Origin: Apiotrichum sp. Y4204 | Lineage: Eukaryota; Basidiomycota; Tremellomycetes; Trichosporonales; Trichosporonaceae | Assembly: GCA_025531455.1 (NCBI GenBank) | Contig: JAMYHL010000017.1 | Location: 434,001 to 498,000, forward strand | Direction of reading: 5' to 3' | DNA length: 64,000 nucleotides | Part shown: positions 19,150-31,080 of the stretch, one piece after another | Layout: every line of letters begins with the position of its first letter | How positions within the stretch are numbered: the first letter of the stretch is position 1 | Program-made: the position numbers and the translations under genes | Notes under the pieces: model-generated | Seen by the model: the letters and a program-made list of their open reading frames with translations, nothing else | What the model was told of the DNA's origin: nothing | Database searches by the model: none

Positions 19150-21751
19150 TTAATGGGCTGTTGCTACCTTTGACGTGGTTTGGGTAGTCTGTTTAGGGGT
19201 CGGGCTTTGCGTTCCAGCCTCGGGGGTTGGTCGTAGAACACTGCGTGGGCGTAGTGTGGCTGTGCTGGCTGCCCTGTCCCGTCGGCTGAATCTGCTGTGT
19301 GAAAGTTGTTGCCCTGAGGACGATTTCTGTACCGTTGAAACATTTCGTAGAGTGGTAGAAGACTGGACAGTTGTCACAGATCTGACAGCACTAGAGGATC
19401 TGATAGTCGTAGAGGATTCCTGTGCTGATGAGGACCCAAATAAACTTGAAGATCCGGAGAGAGAGTGCTGTCGAGTTCTGATCTTGGAAATAATGGCCGT
19501 TGACCTAGGAATTGATTTGGTTTTCCGAGTTGTCGTGGTCGTAAATTTGTGGACTCCAGGGATAATTGAAGGTTTCTTTGAGGAAGTGAAGGTATGACGA
19601 ACTCGCCCGGTTGTTGTTCTGGAAACCTGGGTACTCAGGGTGGTCGCACTGGCGGTGATGTTGCGGACGAGCGACGTAGTGAAGGCTGATCGAACAGAAG
19701 ACTGCCAAGTCCTAGTGGCGGTAGTGATATTGAGCGACTGATGAGAGGTGGAAAGGTTGAGAGAGGCGGTGGTGTTAGGCGTAGTTGCCGGAGGTGACGA
19801 AATGGTTGCGCTAAAGTTCTGAGAAGCAGTGGGCCTCCTCGAAATAAGCTGAGTTTGAGAAGAAGACGCGGAGGTCGACTGTAGGCTGAGACGTTGTGAA
19901 TGCGAGCTAATCGAAGACGCGGAGGCGACCGTAGATTTCGAACTGCTGGTCGACACCTTCGCAATGCTCGTGCTCTTGGAGCCTGCCCCAGATTTTGTCT
20001 GCTGCGGCGATGTAGTCTGGGTTGTTTTAAGATCATTGGTTTGTTTGGGGGCCTGTGTCTGCCCGGGAAGGTTCGTCGGTCGGGCAGCGTTTGTCCTCCC
20101 CGGAGGATTCGATCCAACGCCCGTGCGGAAATCCACATCGGGACATCCACCCACAGCGCATGGTACAATCAGGCAAGCGGGAGGTGGAAGAAGGCAGCCC
20201 GAGCGGACGTTTGGTAGTTTGACATCTGGGCAGAAACCACTTGAGCAACGAACGATGTGACACGCTGGTGGGGGGAGGACGCAGCCAGGCCGAGGCAGAA
20301 GTGGTAGAGGAGGTGGAGCAGGTGGAACTGGGACCACAGCTGTCGCCTTTGGGGGCTGTGTGGTTACTGACTGCCGAGTAGCGGAGCTGGCTGATATAGC
20401 TGAACTGGCTGAAGTGGAACTAGTAGATGTAGATGCCGATGTCGAGACGGGGGGAGAGGGGGTGGAGCTTTTAGATTACCAACAGACTGTCTGGGTAGAA
20501 GGTGAAACTGTCGGATATGTGCGAAGGAGCGATTCAATCGGCTCACCGTCGAGATTGGCAATGGGGCGGCAACGTCTCGTCGGTCCTTCTTGATAGACTC
20601 CCTTGATGTAAGGCAATATTTTCGCAATGGAGTAATTCCTTTTGGCTTCATTCTCATCTCCTCCATACGGTCCCCACGGGTTCCACAGCTCAACCCTACC
20701 CGTTAGAAAGGTCTGGACACAGAGCTAATCGCAGTTTGTTATCAACTCACCTTTCTAACCTTCGATTTTGATTAGGGTCTAGGTGAATCGGGGCTGAAGG
20801 TTCACCTGGGTAATATCTGGCGACACCATACGAGTGACTACGAATAAACCACTTATCAGGGTAGTCTCCATTGTTTCGGGGACGCCCTCGCGGAGGAAAG
20901 ATTTCATCGTAGTCGTCGCTGGGCTCAGTTCCCAAAAGTGTCAATTTGTTTGCGGAGGCCTCCTGCAAAAAGTACACCATTGTTTTGTAGTCGCCGATTT
21001 TATCCATTGGTGATCTTCCGCTCAAGGAATCAAATGGGGAGGTGTATCCTCCGACCAAGCCTCCAAGCAGCAATCTCAACATCTGGAATTAGACACAGTC
21101 TGCTGCCGGCTCAAAGAGGGTTTGAACCTACATTGGAGGTGCTTCCACCGTTTGCGTTCTCGCCGATACCGCATCCACTTTCCCGAGACATGGCAACTTC
21201 CATGGCGCCGACCCACCAACATTTGTTGTCGTCATTGTAGGGCATGTCCAGATGCCAGTTGCTACCCTCCTCAAAGGTCACCCTATGCTGGATAATGGGT
21301 GATACTCCTCCTCGAAGCCTGATAGTCACTGAGCTGTACCGGTTGTAGGGGCTGGCATCGGTTGCCGCAACCTCCAGTGGTCCCAGCTCAATGGACTCTC
21401 TAATCACCTCTGGTCGGTGCCCTGCAACCAACTGAAGAGCTGCAGCCAGGAAGCATGAATCGGACCTGTTTTGTTCCACATCCCTAAAATGAGGAGTGTT
21501 GTCTGTGGGATTTCCTCGAAAGACAGGCCCATTGGTAACTCCGAGTACCAAGGCTTGAGACCCGGTCAATCACCAAACGAGAGGAAGAAGTTTGTACTTG
21601 TACTCACTTGGAATCACTAAAAGCGACAAGGTCGCCTCTATGAATGAAAATGCGCTCATACAGTTGGACGCATTGACCGGCCTACCCAATTCCAGAGGTG
21701 GCAAGATGCTTGCACTTTGGAGAAACAGTACTTCGTGTGATTTGAAAGAGA
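19150..21751 (-). CDS. Calpain-like cysteine protease with Ser/Thr-rich tail, possibly degenerate
   Basis: The catalytic core is readable in three exons: 21553-21132, 21082-20751 and from 20695, joined by 49- and 55-nt introns. It holds GPVFRGNPTDNTP, the Cys region NRSDSCFLAAALQLV, WWVGAMEVAMS, GGLVGGYTSPFD, the His region WFIRSHSYGVARYY and the Asn motif LWNPWGPYGG, so the calpain triad Cys/His/Asn is present. The same frame continues to 19150 as a Pro-rich segment with repeated CxxPPPACxIVxC units and a long Ser/Thr-rich tail, but a TAA at 20476-20478 interrupts it. A 207-nt intron (20340-20546, GTGAGC donor) would remove the stop and stay in frame. A candidate upstream exon (21751-21608) fits, but the true 5' end is unresolved. 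No Ca-binding EF-hands are visible. Confidence 0.6.
20476..20478 (-). other. In-frame TAA dividing the calpain-like gene
   Basis: The frame is open on both sides: catalytic exon above, Ser/Thr/Pro tail below. It is either an authentic stop, a disabling mutation, or within an intron from 20546 to about 20340. Confidence 0.7.
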
Positions 21752-21970
21752 CTGTGGAAAGTAAAGTACAGCGGAGCTAAGAAGCTTCAATGCAAACTCA
21801 TCGGCATAATTCTCTTCTCCTTTTTATCCTCGGCCATAAGACTTGTATAAGCTTACCAAGAGCCTTGCGGAAAAGGCTTCTCTTCCTGGGCTGTTTCGCT
21901 TGTGACGACGGTGCTCGAGGCCCGGACTGTGGTAGTCAACTGTTAAAAGACGCTCAAGTGACTGAAACAT

Positions 21971-23075
21971 CACGACGGGTCTAAGAGTAACGATGCTGTC
22001 GGTTCTGTTGCTCCCCTTATTGACACCAAAGTAAATGGTGTACACAAAGGCAGAGATGTATCGGATGGTCAGCGATCACTGGAAGTCGCTATGGATCGTG
22101 CAAGTGCCACACCAGATTGCCGACATACAGGCAGCAGCACTCCGTCCAAACCTTTCCACTGCGTAACGCAATTTGGTTCTTTCCTCCTCTACCGACGATG
22201 TCGCAGTAAGACGCGGCATTTCTTCAAAATTGTGCTCTCAAAGGCAAGGTGAAAGATTGACGGCATGCTGTAAACTTGTTTAGTCTCTGAGTCGATGGCA
22301 CGTTATCTTGACACCGTGAAACAACGTTGACATTCGCGTCACGCAAGAACCGAGCGCCACATAGAAGAGTTAGAACAACAGAACAGCGGCAGCAGATCTT
22401 CCATTGAGAGCTCTCTTCCCTGGAGGATTGCTCAAAGATATGCCTTACCTTGGGTACAGTGCACTGGTGGTCGTAAAGGCAGAGGGCCAGTCCGCCACTC
22501 CCCCTTCTCTGTGTCATCTTTTAGCTCACTGCGTGACCCCCTATAATGGGTCGCAATTCTGGATTTCTCACTCACCTGGACGAGCAAACGTTCATTTCTT
22601 ACCCCATGGCAACTAAATACCGAATGCGGGGAGGGCCGCTCCTCATTGCCGCAGACAGCGTCGGTATCGCAAGACGTGATGTTTACCGCGTACGCGGCGA
22701 TTGGTGACGTCACTGCAGACGAGGACTGGTCACGAACTTTCGTTTGACGGAATTGAAGCTCGTGTCACCGGTGCACAGGAGTGTCATAAGCTTTAGTTGA
22801 AACGATGGACGGGCTATAGTCGCCACGTTTCATATGTTGCCAAGTATACCAGGCACTGTATGTACAGTCTGGTGAACATAATGGCAAGGTAGGGTGAAGG
22901 CAAGGTGAAACCCAGAAACGGTCACCAAGCGACATCAAACGGACGACTGATGCCTGTCAACACGTTCGGAACGGTATAAGGTACGTAGGGCCGGGAAATC
23001 ATCCAAATCTTTGTTGTGGCTGGTGTTGTTATTATCCACTTCCCCATCGCCTGCTTTCAGTCAAATCACTCAATC
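21971..23075. other. Intergenic region upstream of the calpain-like and F-box-like genes
   Basis: About 1.1 kb between divergent genes. Short unconserved open frames only. A TATAAG box (22975-22980) faces the plus-strand gene. Part of the 21.75-21.98 kb flank may encode missing calpain exons: a donor-like GTAAGC at 21856 follows an open stretch from ATG 21970. Confidence 0.5.
22975..22980 (+). promoter_or_regulatory. TATAAG box of the second F-box-like gene
   Basis: TATAAG lies 101 bp before the ATG at 23076, matching the arrangement of the F-box-like gene at 10.9 kb. Confidence 0.5.
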
Positions 23076-24334
23076 ATGGAGATCGGTCGATGGAACACAT
23101 CGGTCGATTGCATCCTTCAAACTGCTGGCCTTCAGTGGCCCTCAGGGGACCAATGGGAGCCGCCACAAAAACTTATCGACTTGTCTGGGAGAGCGTATGT
23201 GTATCGTTTTCTCTTCGTCCACAACCCAAAGGAGGGTCCGACGAGAGTGGAAATCCTTGTTGTGCGTACTGTATCAGCAGCTCCAGCTCATTATTCTAGT
23301 CAAGGGGCGTGGAGACACTCCAGGACGACCTGCTCGATGCGCTCGGACAAACCAAAGTCGTCCAGTTTCTCAATCCCATACCCGACTTCTTCCTCAAATC
23401 AAACATCGATCAGTTCTTGATGACCAAGCCATTCCACTGCCTTCGAGGCCTAGAAGTCAACTTCAATGATGAAGATGAGTTGGCAGAGTTTTTTTGCGGC
23501 TACCTCCCCTCTTGCCACCTTGAATTCTTCAGTTATGGAGATCCGTTCTGTTATGCAGAACCGATAAGCTTGGCCGAACCCAAGCTCAAGCTTTTGAGAT
23601 ATTTGGAGCACAACACGACCATAACGAACCGATGTCGAAATGAGAGGTGCCGCCAGAGAATAGGCGACGACTTTCGCGGTCATGACTTTTCAGCTTACCG
23701 CTGCGAAATGGAGGGTATATTGAACATGTACAAGGACGACCCCCGATATGGAAACTGGAACGGCCCCGAAATATATTATGTTTCTCGTATGGTCGGCATA
23801 GCGGAGCGCAACCGGCTTCTTCAGCAACGGGTCCACAACGGTGTTTTTGGCGTATTGTCGTTTGCTCGTCTTGTCCTTCGAGCCAAGAATTCCGACCACA
23901 ACCTCTCTCAGCTTCCGTACGAGCTGATAGAGCGGATAGCGTACTGGGCCGGAGGCGGGCATCTCACCGAGGCGCAAATCAAGCGGCTCCTCACACACGC
24001 GGTAGACGTCCAGGCGACCTGTCGCGTCGCTTCGCTGTTTTGGTACGGCGACAGAAGAACATTCCAGCGGCTCCGTGAGGAGTGGCTGCATAACGGGGGC
24101 TTTTGGTGGGATAAAGGGTACGACGCGGCGCGCGAGTACATTGCCTCTATGGACGAGCCGGGCTCCAACCCCGAGGCACAGTGGCCGGACCCGTCAAATC
24201 TTAATGAAGTCTTCCGTTTTCTGGCGTTTACGCCGTCCAAGTCTGAGGAGGCGCGGTGGCTCTACGAGAAGGGCGGCAACAACGTGCGAGCCGCGATCGA
24301 TATTTGTGGCGGAGTGGAAGGCCTTTGTACATAG
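23076..24334 (+). CDS. Second F-box-like accessory protein
   Basis: Two exons, 23076-23261 and 23300-24334, with a 38-nt intron in phase 0; 406 aa. The candidate F-box is in the C-terminal half (NLSQLPYELIERIAYWAGGG, about residues 262-281), followed by a His/Ala-rich helix. The upstream half is rich in acidic and aromatic residues with no named domain. G+C is lower than in the housekeeping genes here. It is not a close copy of the F-box-like protein at 10.9 kb. Role in an SCF ligase is inference from the weak F-box only; an unrelated helical protein is possible. Confidence 0.65.
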
Positions 24335-27300
24335 TTTGTGTGGTATGTGCTCCATAAGATCATTAGTCGGCGGCGAGATGATGCACATACGGCGAAGAAA
24401 GAGTCTGCCGAATTACAAATGGGCCTGTACGGTACTCGCACATGGTCATCTCTTGGACGGTACCGATGGGCAACAAGGAGGTCTGCCGGACTTCGAAACT
24501 ACAGCATTGCAGGCGCCCAGTAGGCCGAGGCATCGGCGTAGCGCCTCAGATCCAGAGTGGGTCTCCGCCCCTCGTATCTACTTCCATCCTCGGTGAATTC
24601 CCACCAGCAGCATCTGTCCTCACCTTGCACGAGCAGCCCAGGAACCCAGAATAGCGAGCAACGCTCCATGCACATGCACTTGTGGGGCCCTTCGGCGTCT
24701 TGATCCGCGTAACCGGCTATCGGTGCACAGATGGCGGCGCCCTCCGCAGAGATTGCTGATCCCGGCGATCAGTTACGCGATCAGTGGCGGGATCTGCCGC
24801 TGCTAGGCGGGTGGCGCCGCAATCTCGGACGGAGGGTGCCGCTTGATTGGCGCTGATTTTGGCAGAAAGTTGCGGAATTCGCGGCCTTCCCCGCTGAAAT
24901 AGTCCCGAGAGGCCCTTATCATCCGTCTATCTCTGTGCTGCCAATTGCCACCTCATTATATGGTGTCTATCACCCCAGGGATAGAGTTATCGCTGTCGCC
25001 AAGGGCGGCCGGAGCCGTGCTGCGGAGGTTGATAGGGGCCAATCTGGGAGCAATGGGACCTGAATAAGCGGCCGCGGGAGGGGGAAGCGCAGGTGATCGA
25101 ACGGCAGAAACCCAGAGGGTGCCCGCTTTTGCCCCCTAAATGCCAGGCACGTCGAGCGTCGTGGGTCACTCTATCGCCCCAAGATATCGCACGATCTCAC
25201 TCATCAGTGTTGGGGTGGTCTTCCGGTGTCTGTATTTTATTTTTTCTCAGGGGCGATGAAGAGATAATTGCTTATTTGAGCGGCGGTCGCCCCAAAGATT
25301 GACAATCACGGCCTCTCAACCGTCCAGCGGCACATGACTCGCACACGGCTATCGTCTTCCCGGGTGCTTGTCTATCTTTGCCCGCGATATTATTGGCCGA
25401 GTGTCGTGCGACTTGCCACGATGATTTGTAGAAACTGCTAAAGCGACATTTGTACAAGGTTTCAGGTGCCATGTCGTCTTCAGCCTTTGGCCTTGCGCCT
25501 TATCTTGTAGCCCTCCACGGAGCCGCGCACTCCCACGACGGAAGTACCCCGCGGAGAACTACCTCTCTATCGCAAGCGACACGTCATGGATCACGACCAC
25601 GGCCAGTTTGTCGCGCTGTCATTCGCCATCACCCACGGGCCGAGCACGGCCCGAGTCTCGGTCTCCCAAGACAGAATTAAAGAACAAGCAGAGCAACGTG
25701 CCCAGCATGCAGCGGGCAACGGGCCGGACGGGGGCCGCAGTCGTCGCGTCATCCCGGGAAAGATCGCGAGTCGCAACGCACGCGTTAACGAATGTTAACG
25801 AGGTAGGGGAGTCAGTGTCGGGATCCGTCTCCTGGAATCTGGGAAAGCGGACTGCGCAAGGCGGATTCGGCTGGCATGTGTATTCCTGTATCTCATTCAT
25901 CGGCGGTATCATCTGTGTATCTGGGAATCTGGTCTACCTCTCAGTGTCCACGGCAGTGCCGCGGCAAAGGACTAAAAAAATGTGGGGAACTGCGGGGCCG
26001 CGAAGGGAAAAACAAGTTTACGTTATTTGTCGCAGGTTGTTGCGTAACCTCCCTAAACACGATGATGTCTCTCTGTTTTCCCCCTTCTGCTGCCCTGCCT
26101 GTATGGTCTTCTTTCAGTCCCAGGGCAGATGAAAGGGCATCAAGCTTGTGGCCTGCAAGCTACTGCACCTTGTTCTCCCCTGTCCGTCATGTGTACCGCT
26201 GCTGGGAGCGGTACCCGTCTCCGCTGCCGTTACCACCCACCCTGCAGACTGTCCGTGTTGCGCGCCAAATCGCAATTCCGAAGGTCATTATTAAGCTCGG
26301 CGCTGCGACGACTCACCCACGAGTCACGAGTGGACGGGACAGCAGGGTGGACGCTCGTGGTGGAATTATGATGCCGATGGCCGGTGACAACGATGTCATC
26401 GACGAGCAAGCACGCTGGCCAGTCAGATTGTGAATTGGTCTGTTGTCGAAAGTGCTGTATCGAACAGACAACGCAGGGTCCGGCATGTGCGTAGCTCCGT
26501 AGCGACGTCCTGCATACCCCAACGCAACAACAATGGAAGAGCCACCACGCCACAGAACATTCTGAGCTGCACCAGCTCTAAAAAAAGCGTTTGACAGAGC
26601 ACTGTGTCAGACTTGCAAGAGGCGGTCGGCTGCGGGTGTACGGCTGTAGGCAGGAATAGATCTGGAATGGCAGGAGATAGTGAGACAGGCAATGCACAAA
26701 CAATGGCTCTTCTGCGCCGTCGGTCAACTCCAGGCGCACAGATGCATCCCTTTCTTGGATCTGGAGCTGGATATCCTGGATATTCACACTTCTGTTGGGT
26801 GGCGTTGCTCGTGAATTGCCCGGAAGTGTCTCCCTGTCCTACAACGTGCAGGTGGCCAATGCGCACAATGCAGGCGCCACTTCGCGCTTTCTCGTGCCCT
26901 TGTGGAGGTGACACTTGGGACTTTTTGCCCGTCGGTATTGACTTGCGCTCCACAGGTTACGAGATTCGGATTTGACACAACGCGCGCCCCCGCACTACAT
27001 TGCACCTACCGAGGCTACAGTAGCCCAGACGCGAGACACCCTCAGCGATTGCGCGGCTTGGGAACCTGACGAGCGCCGTCGCCGCGGCGGCTGGGCCAGG
27101 GTTCGGCTGCCAGTGGCGTGCAGACAATCAGAGCATGTAGGGGCGTGGGGTAGGAGGCGGTGACACAAGACAGTCATCAGAACGCAGATCCTGCAGACAC
27201 GGGTCTCGTGCTCGTCGGAAGTGTTACCGCCAGTGCCAAGCGGTGACGACGGAAAGGGTGGAAAAGGGAGGGGGTCGGGCAAGCACACTGTGGCCTGCTG

Positions 27301-28431
27301 TGTCAGTATGTGAGTGCTGGTTGGCCACTGTGTGACAACCATCTGCGTGCCACTGAGGTCAGCTGCGAGTCGAGACACCCACAGCCAACCACAGCTCTGC
27401 ACATTGGTTACTCTGCACATGACGGACAGTCGATCAGAGGCTGACTAGAGGCGTGGTCCCCTCCTGGAGCCCCTCTGACTCTTTAACTCCATCGTCGCCG
27501 CCGCCACCTTGTTCGCGCCCAGTGGCGGGCAACGGGCAACCGTGTCTTGTCCAGAGATAGGACTGGAAGTGGTTGTTGCCTCGGCCTCGGCCTCGGCCTG
27601 CTTCCCCTTGGCGTCCGCTTTCAGTTCTTCCTCTGGGGTCTTCCTCTGGGGATACACGTTGCGGGCATCTGTGCGCACAGATGCTTGCGAGTCAATGCAT
27701 GCAATGGCGCAATGCGCGATGCGATGCAGAGGGCATGTTCTGGTCGATGTTCGTCTGGGTTGGAGGATCTCGCTCTCTTGGCTGCGCACGGGGCCCAGCA
27801 ACAATGAACGAAGAAAAGCAAGGGGGCGAGGCGGGGCTCCCGAGCGGCTCACACGGAGAAAGGGCACTAGAGGAGAGGAAGTTGGAAGGGGGTTCAGGGG
27901 CGTGGGGGGAACCAGAGGGGATCCACCCTGATCAGGCACGCTTTTTCCGCGACTGCCTGTACTCGTACTCGTCCTACCCTCTCCCCCTCTCCCTCCCCCT
28001 CCCTCTCTCTCTACCTCCTGCTCGATCCCAGACCTTTGTGAACCTTGTTCTGCATCTGCTCCCCCCATTCAGTTTGGTTTACGACGAGCATCACGGGGAC
28101 TCGACGAGAGGCGGAGCCAAGGACCCGAGGGGCCGAGGTGCAGAGGGGGGGAGGGGGAGGCGGAGTGAGCGGGGCGACACAGGAACCCCAATCAAACGTG
28201 GAACTGGGAGAGAGTGACCGAGGTACCGAGATGGATGTGATATCGGTCGTAGATTGGCTGATAATGCTTTTTTTTGCACCCTACAGTACTCAGTACGTGT
28301 TGTCGACAAGGGGCCACCTTGGTACTGCTCCCTACGCCGAGCCCTCGACAACAGCAGTCGTGCACCAGACGGGAAGCCAAGCAAATCAATGAGATGAGCT
28401 GATTGCACCGTATCGTATCAGTGGGCCGTTC
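24335..28431. other. Gene-poor region, about 4.1 kb
   Basis: No supportable gene: open frames are at most about 214 codons, overlap on both strands and look like composition-driven shadows. It contains a 109-bp imperfect palindrome (24734-24842), a TGCATGCA-like cluster (27690-27730) and a pyrimidine-rich run (27975-28020). Confidence 0.5.
24734..24842. repeat. 109-bp nested imperfect palindrome
   Basis: Outer arms 24734-24756 and 24819-24842 are inverted copies of about 23 bp with three or four mismatches or gaps. Inside lies a second inverted pair (GATCCCG/CGGGATC) and a direct pair of CGATCAG. It could be a MITE remnant or a cruciform; no target-site duplication was evident. Confidence 0.75.
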
Positions 28432-28437
28432 TATAAA
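28432..28437 (+). promoter_or_regulatory. TATAAA box, candidate for the Ert1-like gene
   Basis: A canonical TATAAA sits about 790 bp before the ATG at 29223. If used, the Ert1-like mRNA would have a leader of roughly 750 nt. The intervening sequence is CT-rich, with short upstream open frames. Confidence 0.4.
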
Positions 28438-29222
28438 GGTCAAAGCTGTAGGTGTCTCCATCGCACCTCCCCCACTCTTGTCGACGGCCTGCAGCCTCCC
28501 CACTCTCTCCACCTCTCTACATTCTGAGCTCTGTGCTCCCCACTCGCACGAGTCACTGCGAGAGTGACTCGGATCACAAACGTCCCTAAGCGCCACACTG
28601 CCTCTGTACTGCTTGTCACCACCACGCCCAGTGACATCGACACCGCCAGTCGTGCGACCGAGCCACTTTCGAATGTAGCTTCCAGAGACCCCACACATCT
28701 CCTTGTGCCTGCTCCTCGTATAAGTCGTTCTCCATCTCTTTGCTCTATCAGACTCCATCTCCCGCGACCATTGTGCCCTTACTGTACCTCCCCCTCACAC
28801 GACACCGTCGCTCCACTCGGTCCTGCATCTGCACAGACAGCGCACAGATCGTAGAGAATACAACATTGTTTCCCTCGTATCCATCTCTTTTAATCTCATC
28901 ACGGTGAAATCAACGTCGGACATCGTTCGACTGGATTTGGCCGATCCCATCCACTATAATCAGTGATCCTAATAGCAACATTTGGTGCTATTAGTCGTTG
29001 CGAGGAAATCCTAAACACCCATTAGGATTCACCCTGCACCGATTGAGTGCTGCCCAATCTCGCTCCTCCGAATTCACCCGAGATACATCCACCATTCTTC
29101 TCCACCTCTTCTCAACTCCATTCGTCAACAAACATCATCTCCCCGTCCACAGTGGTCGTCGTCGTCGCCATCGTCGCCGCCGCTGCAAAGCCCCGTCCAC
29201 CCCCGGAACACAGCACCCCGGA
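28438..29222 (+). other. Probable long 5' leader of the Ert1-like gene
   Basis: No domain-bearing frame. It is pyrimidine-rich (repeated TCTCC, CACCTC words), with several ATGs that would act as upstream start codons, and contains the 9-bp hairpin at 28969-28994. Confidence 0.4.
28969..28994 (+). promoter_or_regulatory. Perfect 9-bp stem-loop / inverted repeat upstream of the Ert1-like gene
   Basis: CTAATAGCA, an 8-nt loop, then TGCTATTAG. The element is A+T-rich in a G+C-rich genome and lies 229 bp before the ATG. It could be a dimeric operator or a leader RNA hairpin. Confidence 0.55.
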
Positions 29223-31080
29223 ATGGCAGTAGCGATACAGCCTGCTATAGACTTTTCCACATCCACCATGGCACGCATCCACGAACGACAGGCGAACTGG
29301 ACGCGCAAGGCGCGCGAGACGTCCGAGGCATCGGTCAGCGCATCCGCATCGGCATCGTCCACCGGCGCCTCGCCCACCAACACCACCGCCCTTCCGCCAG
29401 TCGCACCTGCACCCACAAGCATCACCCCGGCATCGACCGCAAAATCCTCGGGCAAGGTCAAGACCAAGGTCGCCCGCAAAAAGGTCGCAAAGGCCTGCCT
29501 CGCCTGCCAAAAGTCCCATCTCACCTGCGACGAGAGTGAGTGTCTTGTCTCTGGCCGATGGCGCTTGCTCCCAGTGTGACATCAACTGACTCCCCAGGCC
29601 GGCCATGTACCCGCTGCATGAAGAAGGGCATCGGAGACCAGTGCGTCGAGGGCGTTCGCAAGAAGGCCAAGTATCTCATGGAGGGCGATGAGCGAGGTAG
29701 GTCGAGCCGCGGTATTACCGCACGACTGTTGAGAAACAGTAACTAACGCACACAGCCGCACCTGCTGCGCCCGCCGCTCCGCCAGCCGCGCCCCAGCCTG
29801 CTCAGTCTCAGCAGCAGCCCTCAGTGCCCGCCCCGGTGCAGCCCTCGTTCCCATCCAACTCACCGCCACCCCCGAGCGCGCCCGTCTTCAATCCCAACAT
29901 CCCTGTAACTATGCTCCCTGGTGTGGTTGCTGGTCCCCCGCAAACCAACGAGCCGGTGCGGGTTCCAGACAACATCTGGCTCACAGCCCCACTGCCCGAG
30001 GTACAGGCACCGCCCGCGACCTTGAGCGACTGGACCATCCCCCACGATCCATTCGGTGAGTCTCCAGGACATGGCTCCACAGTAGGGTCCCGATCGCCGC
30101 GACCCAAAACTTGGTGCCTTTCATGCCATCATCATTCATGTGCCTTTTACTGATACCTTTCTGTCACAGACTTTTCTGCATCAGCCGCTGCAAACCTCGA
30201 GTACGAGATGTTCGACTCGATGTTTGGGTCGCTGTCCCCATCCTTCCCCTTGGGTGACCTCGGTGCGGGGAACACGACCGACCAGAGCACTCCGTCCATG
30301 TGGAACTTTGGCATCGACAACAGCAACCCGCCCGCTGCCCAGGCCACCGATGCCGTCCTGCTCACGCCGCAGGACACGACAAATCCCATGCAGCCAATGC
30401 TTGCCGCCGAGCTCTCGCCACAGAACGTGTACAACAACAATGGGTGGTCCGGTGACCTCAGCGACTTGGGCATGACCTTGACGGAAAAGCCCAAGAAGCT
30501 TACTCCCGAGGAGGTGTACGCTTCCATTGTCAAGCCGTACGACTACACTGAGGGCTACCACGTTCTCATGCAGTACCTCACCCAGAACTTCCAGAAGGAT
30601 GAGATTCTTCGGGTCGTCCGCGCTCTCGCCGCATTCCGCCCCTCGCTTATCGCCCTCCAGATGCCGTTGAGCGAAGAGGACGAGGTCTTCCTCGAGCGGT
30701 CATTCCAGCGTACCCTCATCGAGCTTGAGAAGCTCATCTCCTTCTCCGCAACACCCACCGCCGTCTGGCGTCGTACCGGCGAGATCGTCTGCGTTGCCCC
30801 CGAGTTCTGCACGCTCGTTGGCAAGACCGAGGAGGAGATTCTTCGCAACCGCACCTGCATCTACCAGCTGTTCTCCAAACAGGGAACCATCGACTACTGG
30901 GAGAACTACTCTGTGCACGCGTTTGAGAACACGACACAAAACTTCTTCCAGGCAACCACTCTCGAGACATTAAAAGGCAGCATAGCCTGCGCGGCATGCT
31001 TCACCATCCGCCGCGATGTGTTCGACCTGCCGTCCGCCATCATCGGGCAGTTCCTCCCCATCCCGGCCGAGGCATTGTAG
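29223..31080 (+). CDS. ERT1: Ert1/AcuK (Rds2-type) Zn2Cys6-PAS transcription factor
   Basis: Four exons: 29223-29535, 29598-29696, 29756-30055, 30170-31080; introns 62, 59 and 114 nt; 540 aa. The zinc cluster spans the first splice junction: ACLACQKSHLTCDESRPC then TRCMKKGIGDQC, Cys 92, 95, 102, 108, 111, 120. It is followed by GVRKKAKYL, a hallmark of the Ert1/AcuK family. The middle is Pro/Gln/Ala-rich. The conserved C-terminal region (about 340-540) begins KLTPEEVYASIVKPYDYTEGYH and includes a PAS domain (about 425-490, VWRRTGEIVCVAPEFCTLVG). Family members activate gluconeogenic and non-fermentable-carbon genes such as PEP carboxykinase and fructose-1,6-bisphosphatase. The start could instead be M17 (ATG 29271). 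It is the first of three consecutive zinc-cluster genes. Confidence 0.92.

Noticed and set aside
19039..19150. Poly-A tail of a retroposed gene
   Set aside because: The calpain-like gene retains introns, and no target-site duplication flanks it, so retroposition is not supported.
27445..28217. Overlapping open frames of about 210 codons on both strands
   Set aside because: Low-complexity Gly/Glu/Arg or Pro/Ser translations without splice-supported extension or recognisable domains; probably composition-driven.
24335..28431. Transposon remnants in the gene-poor segment
   Set aside because: No transposase, reverse transcriptase or integrase motif and no terminal repeats were seen, apart from the short palindrome reported separately.
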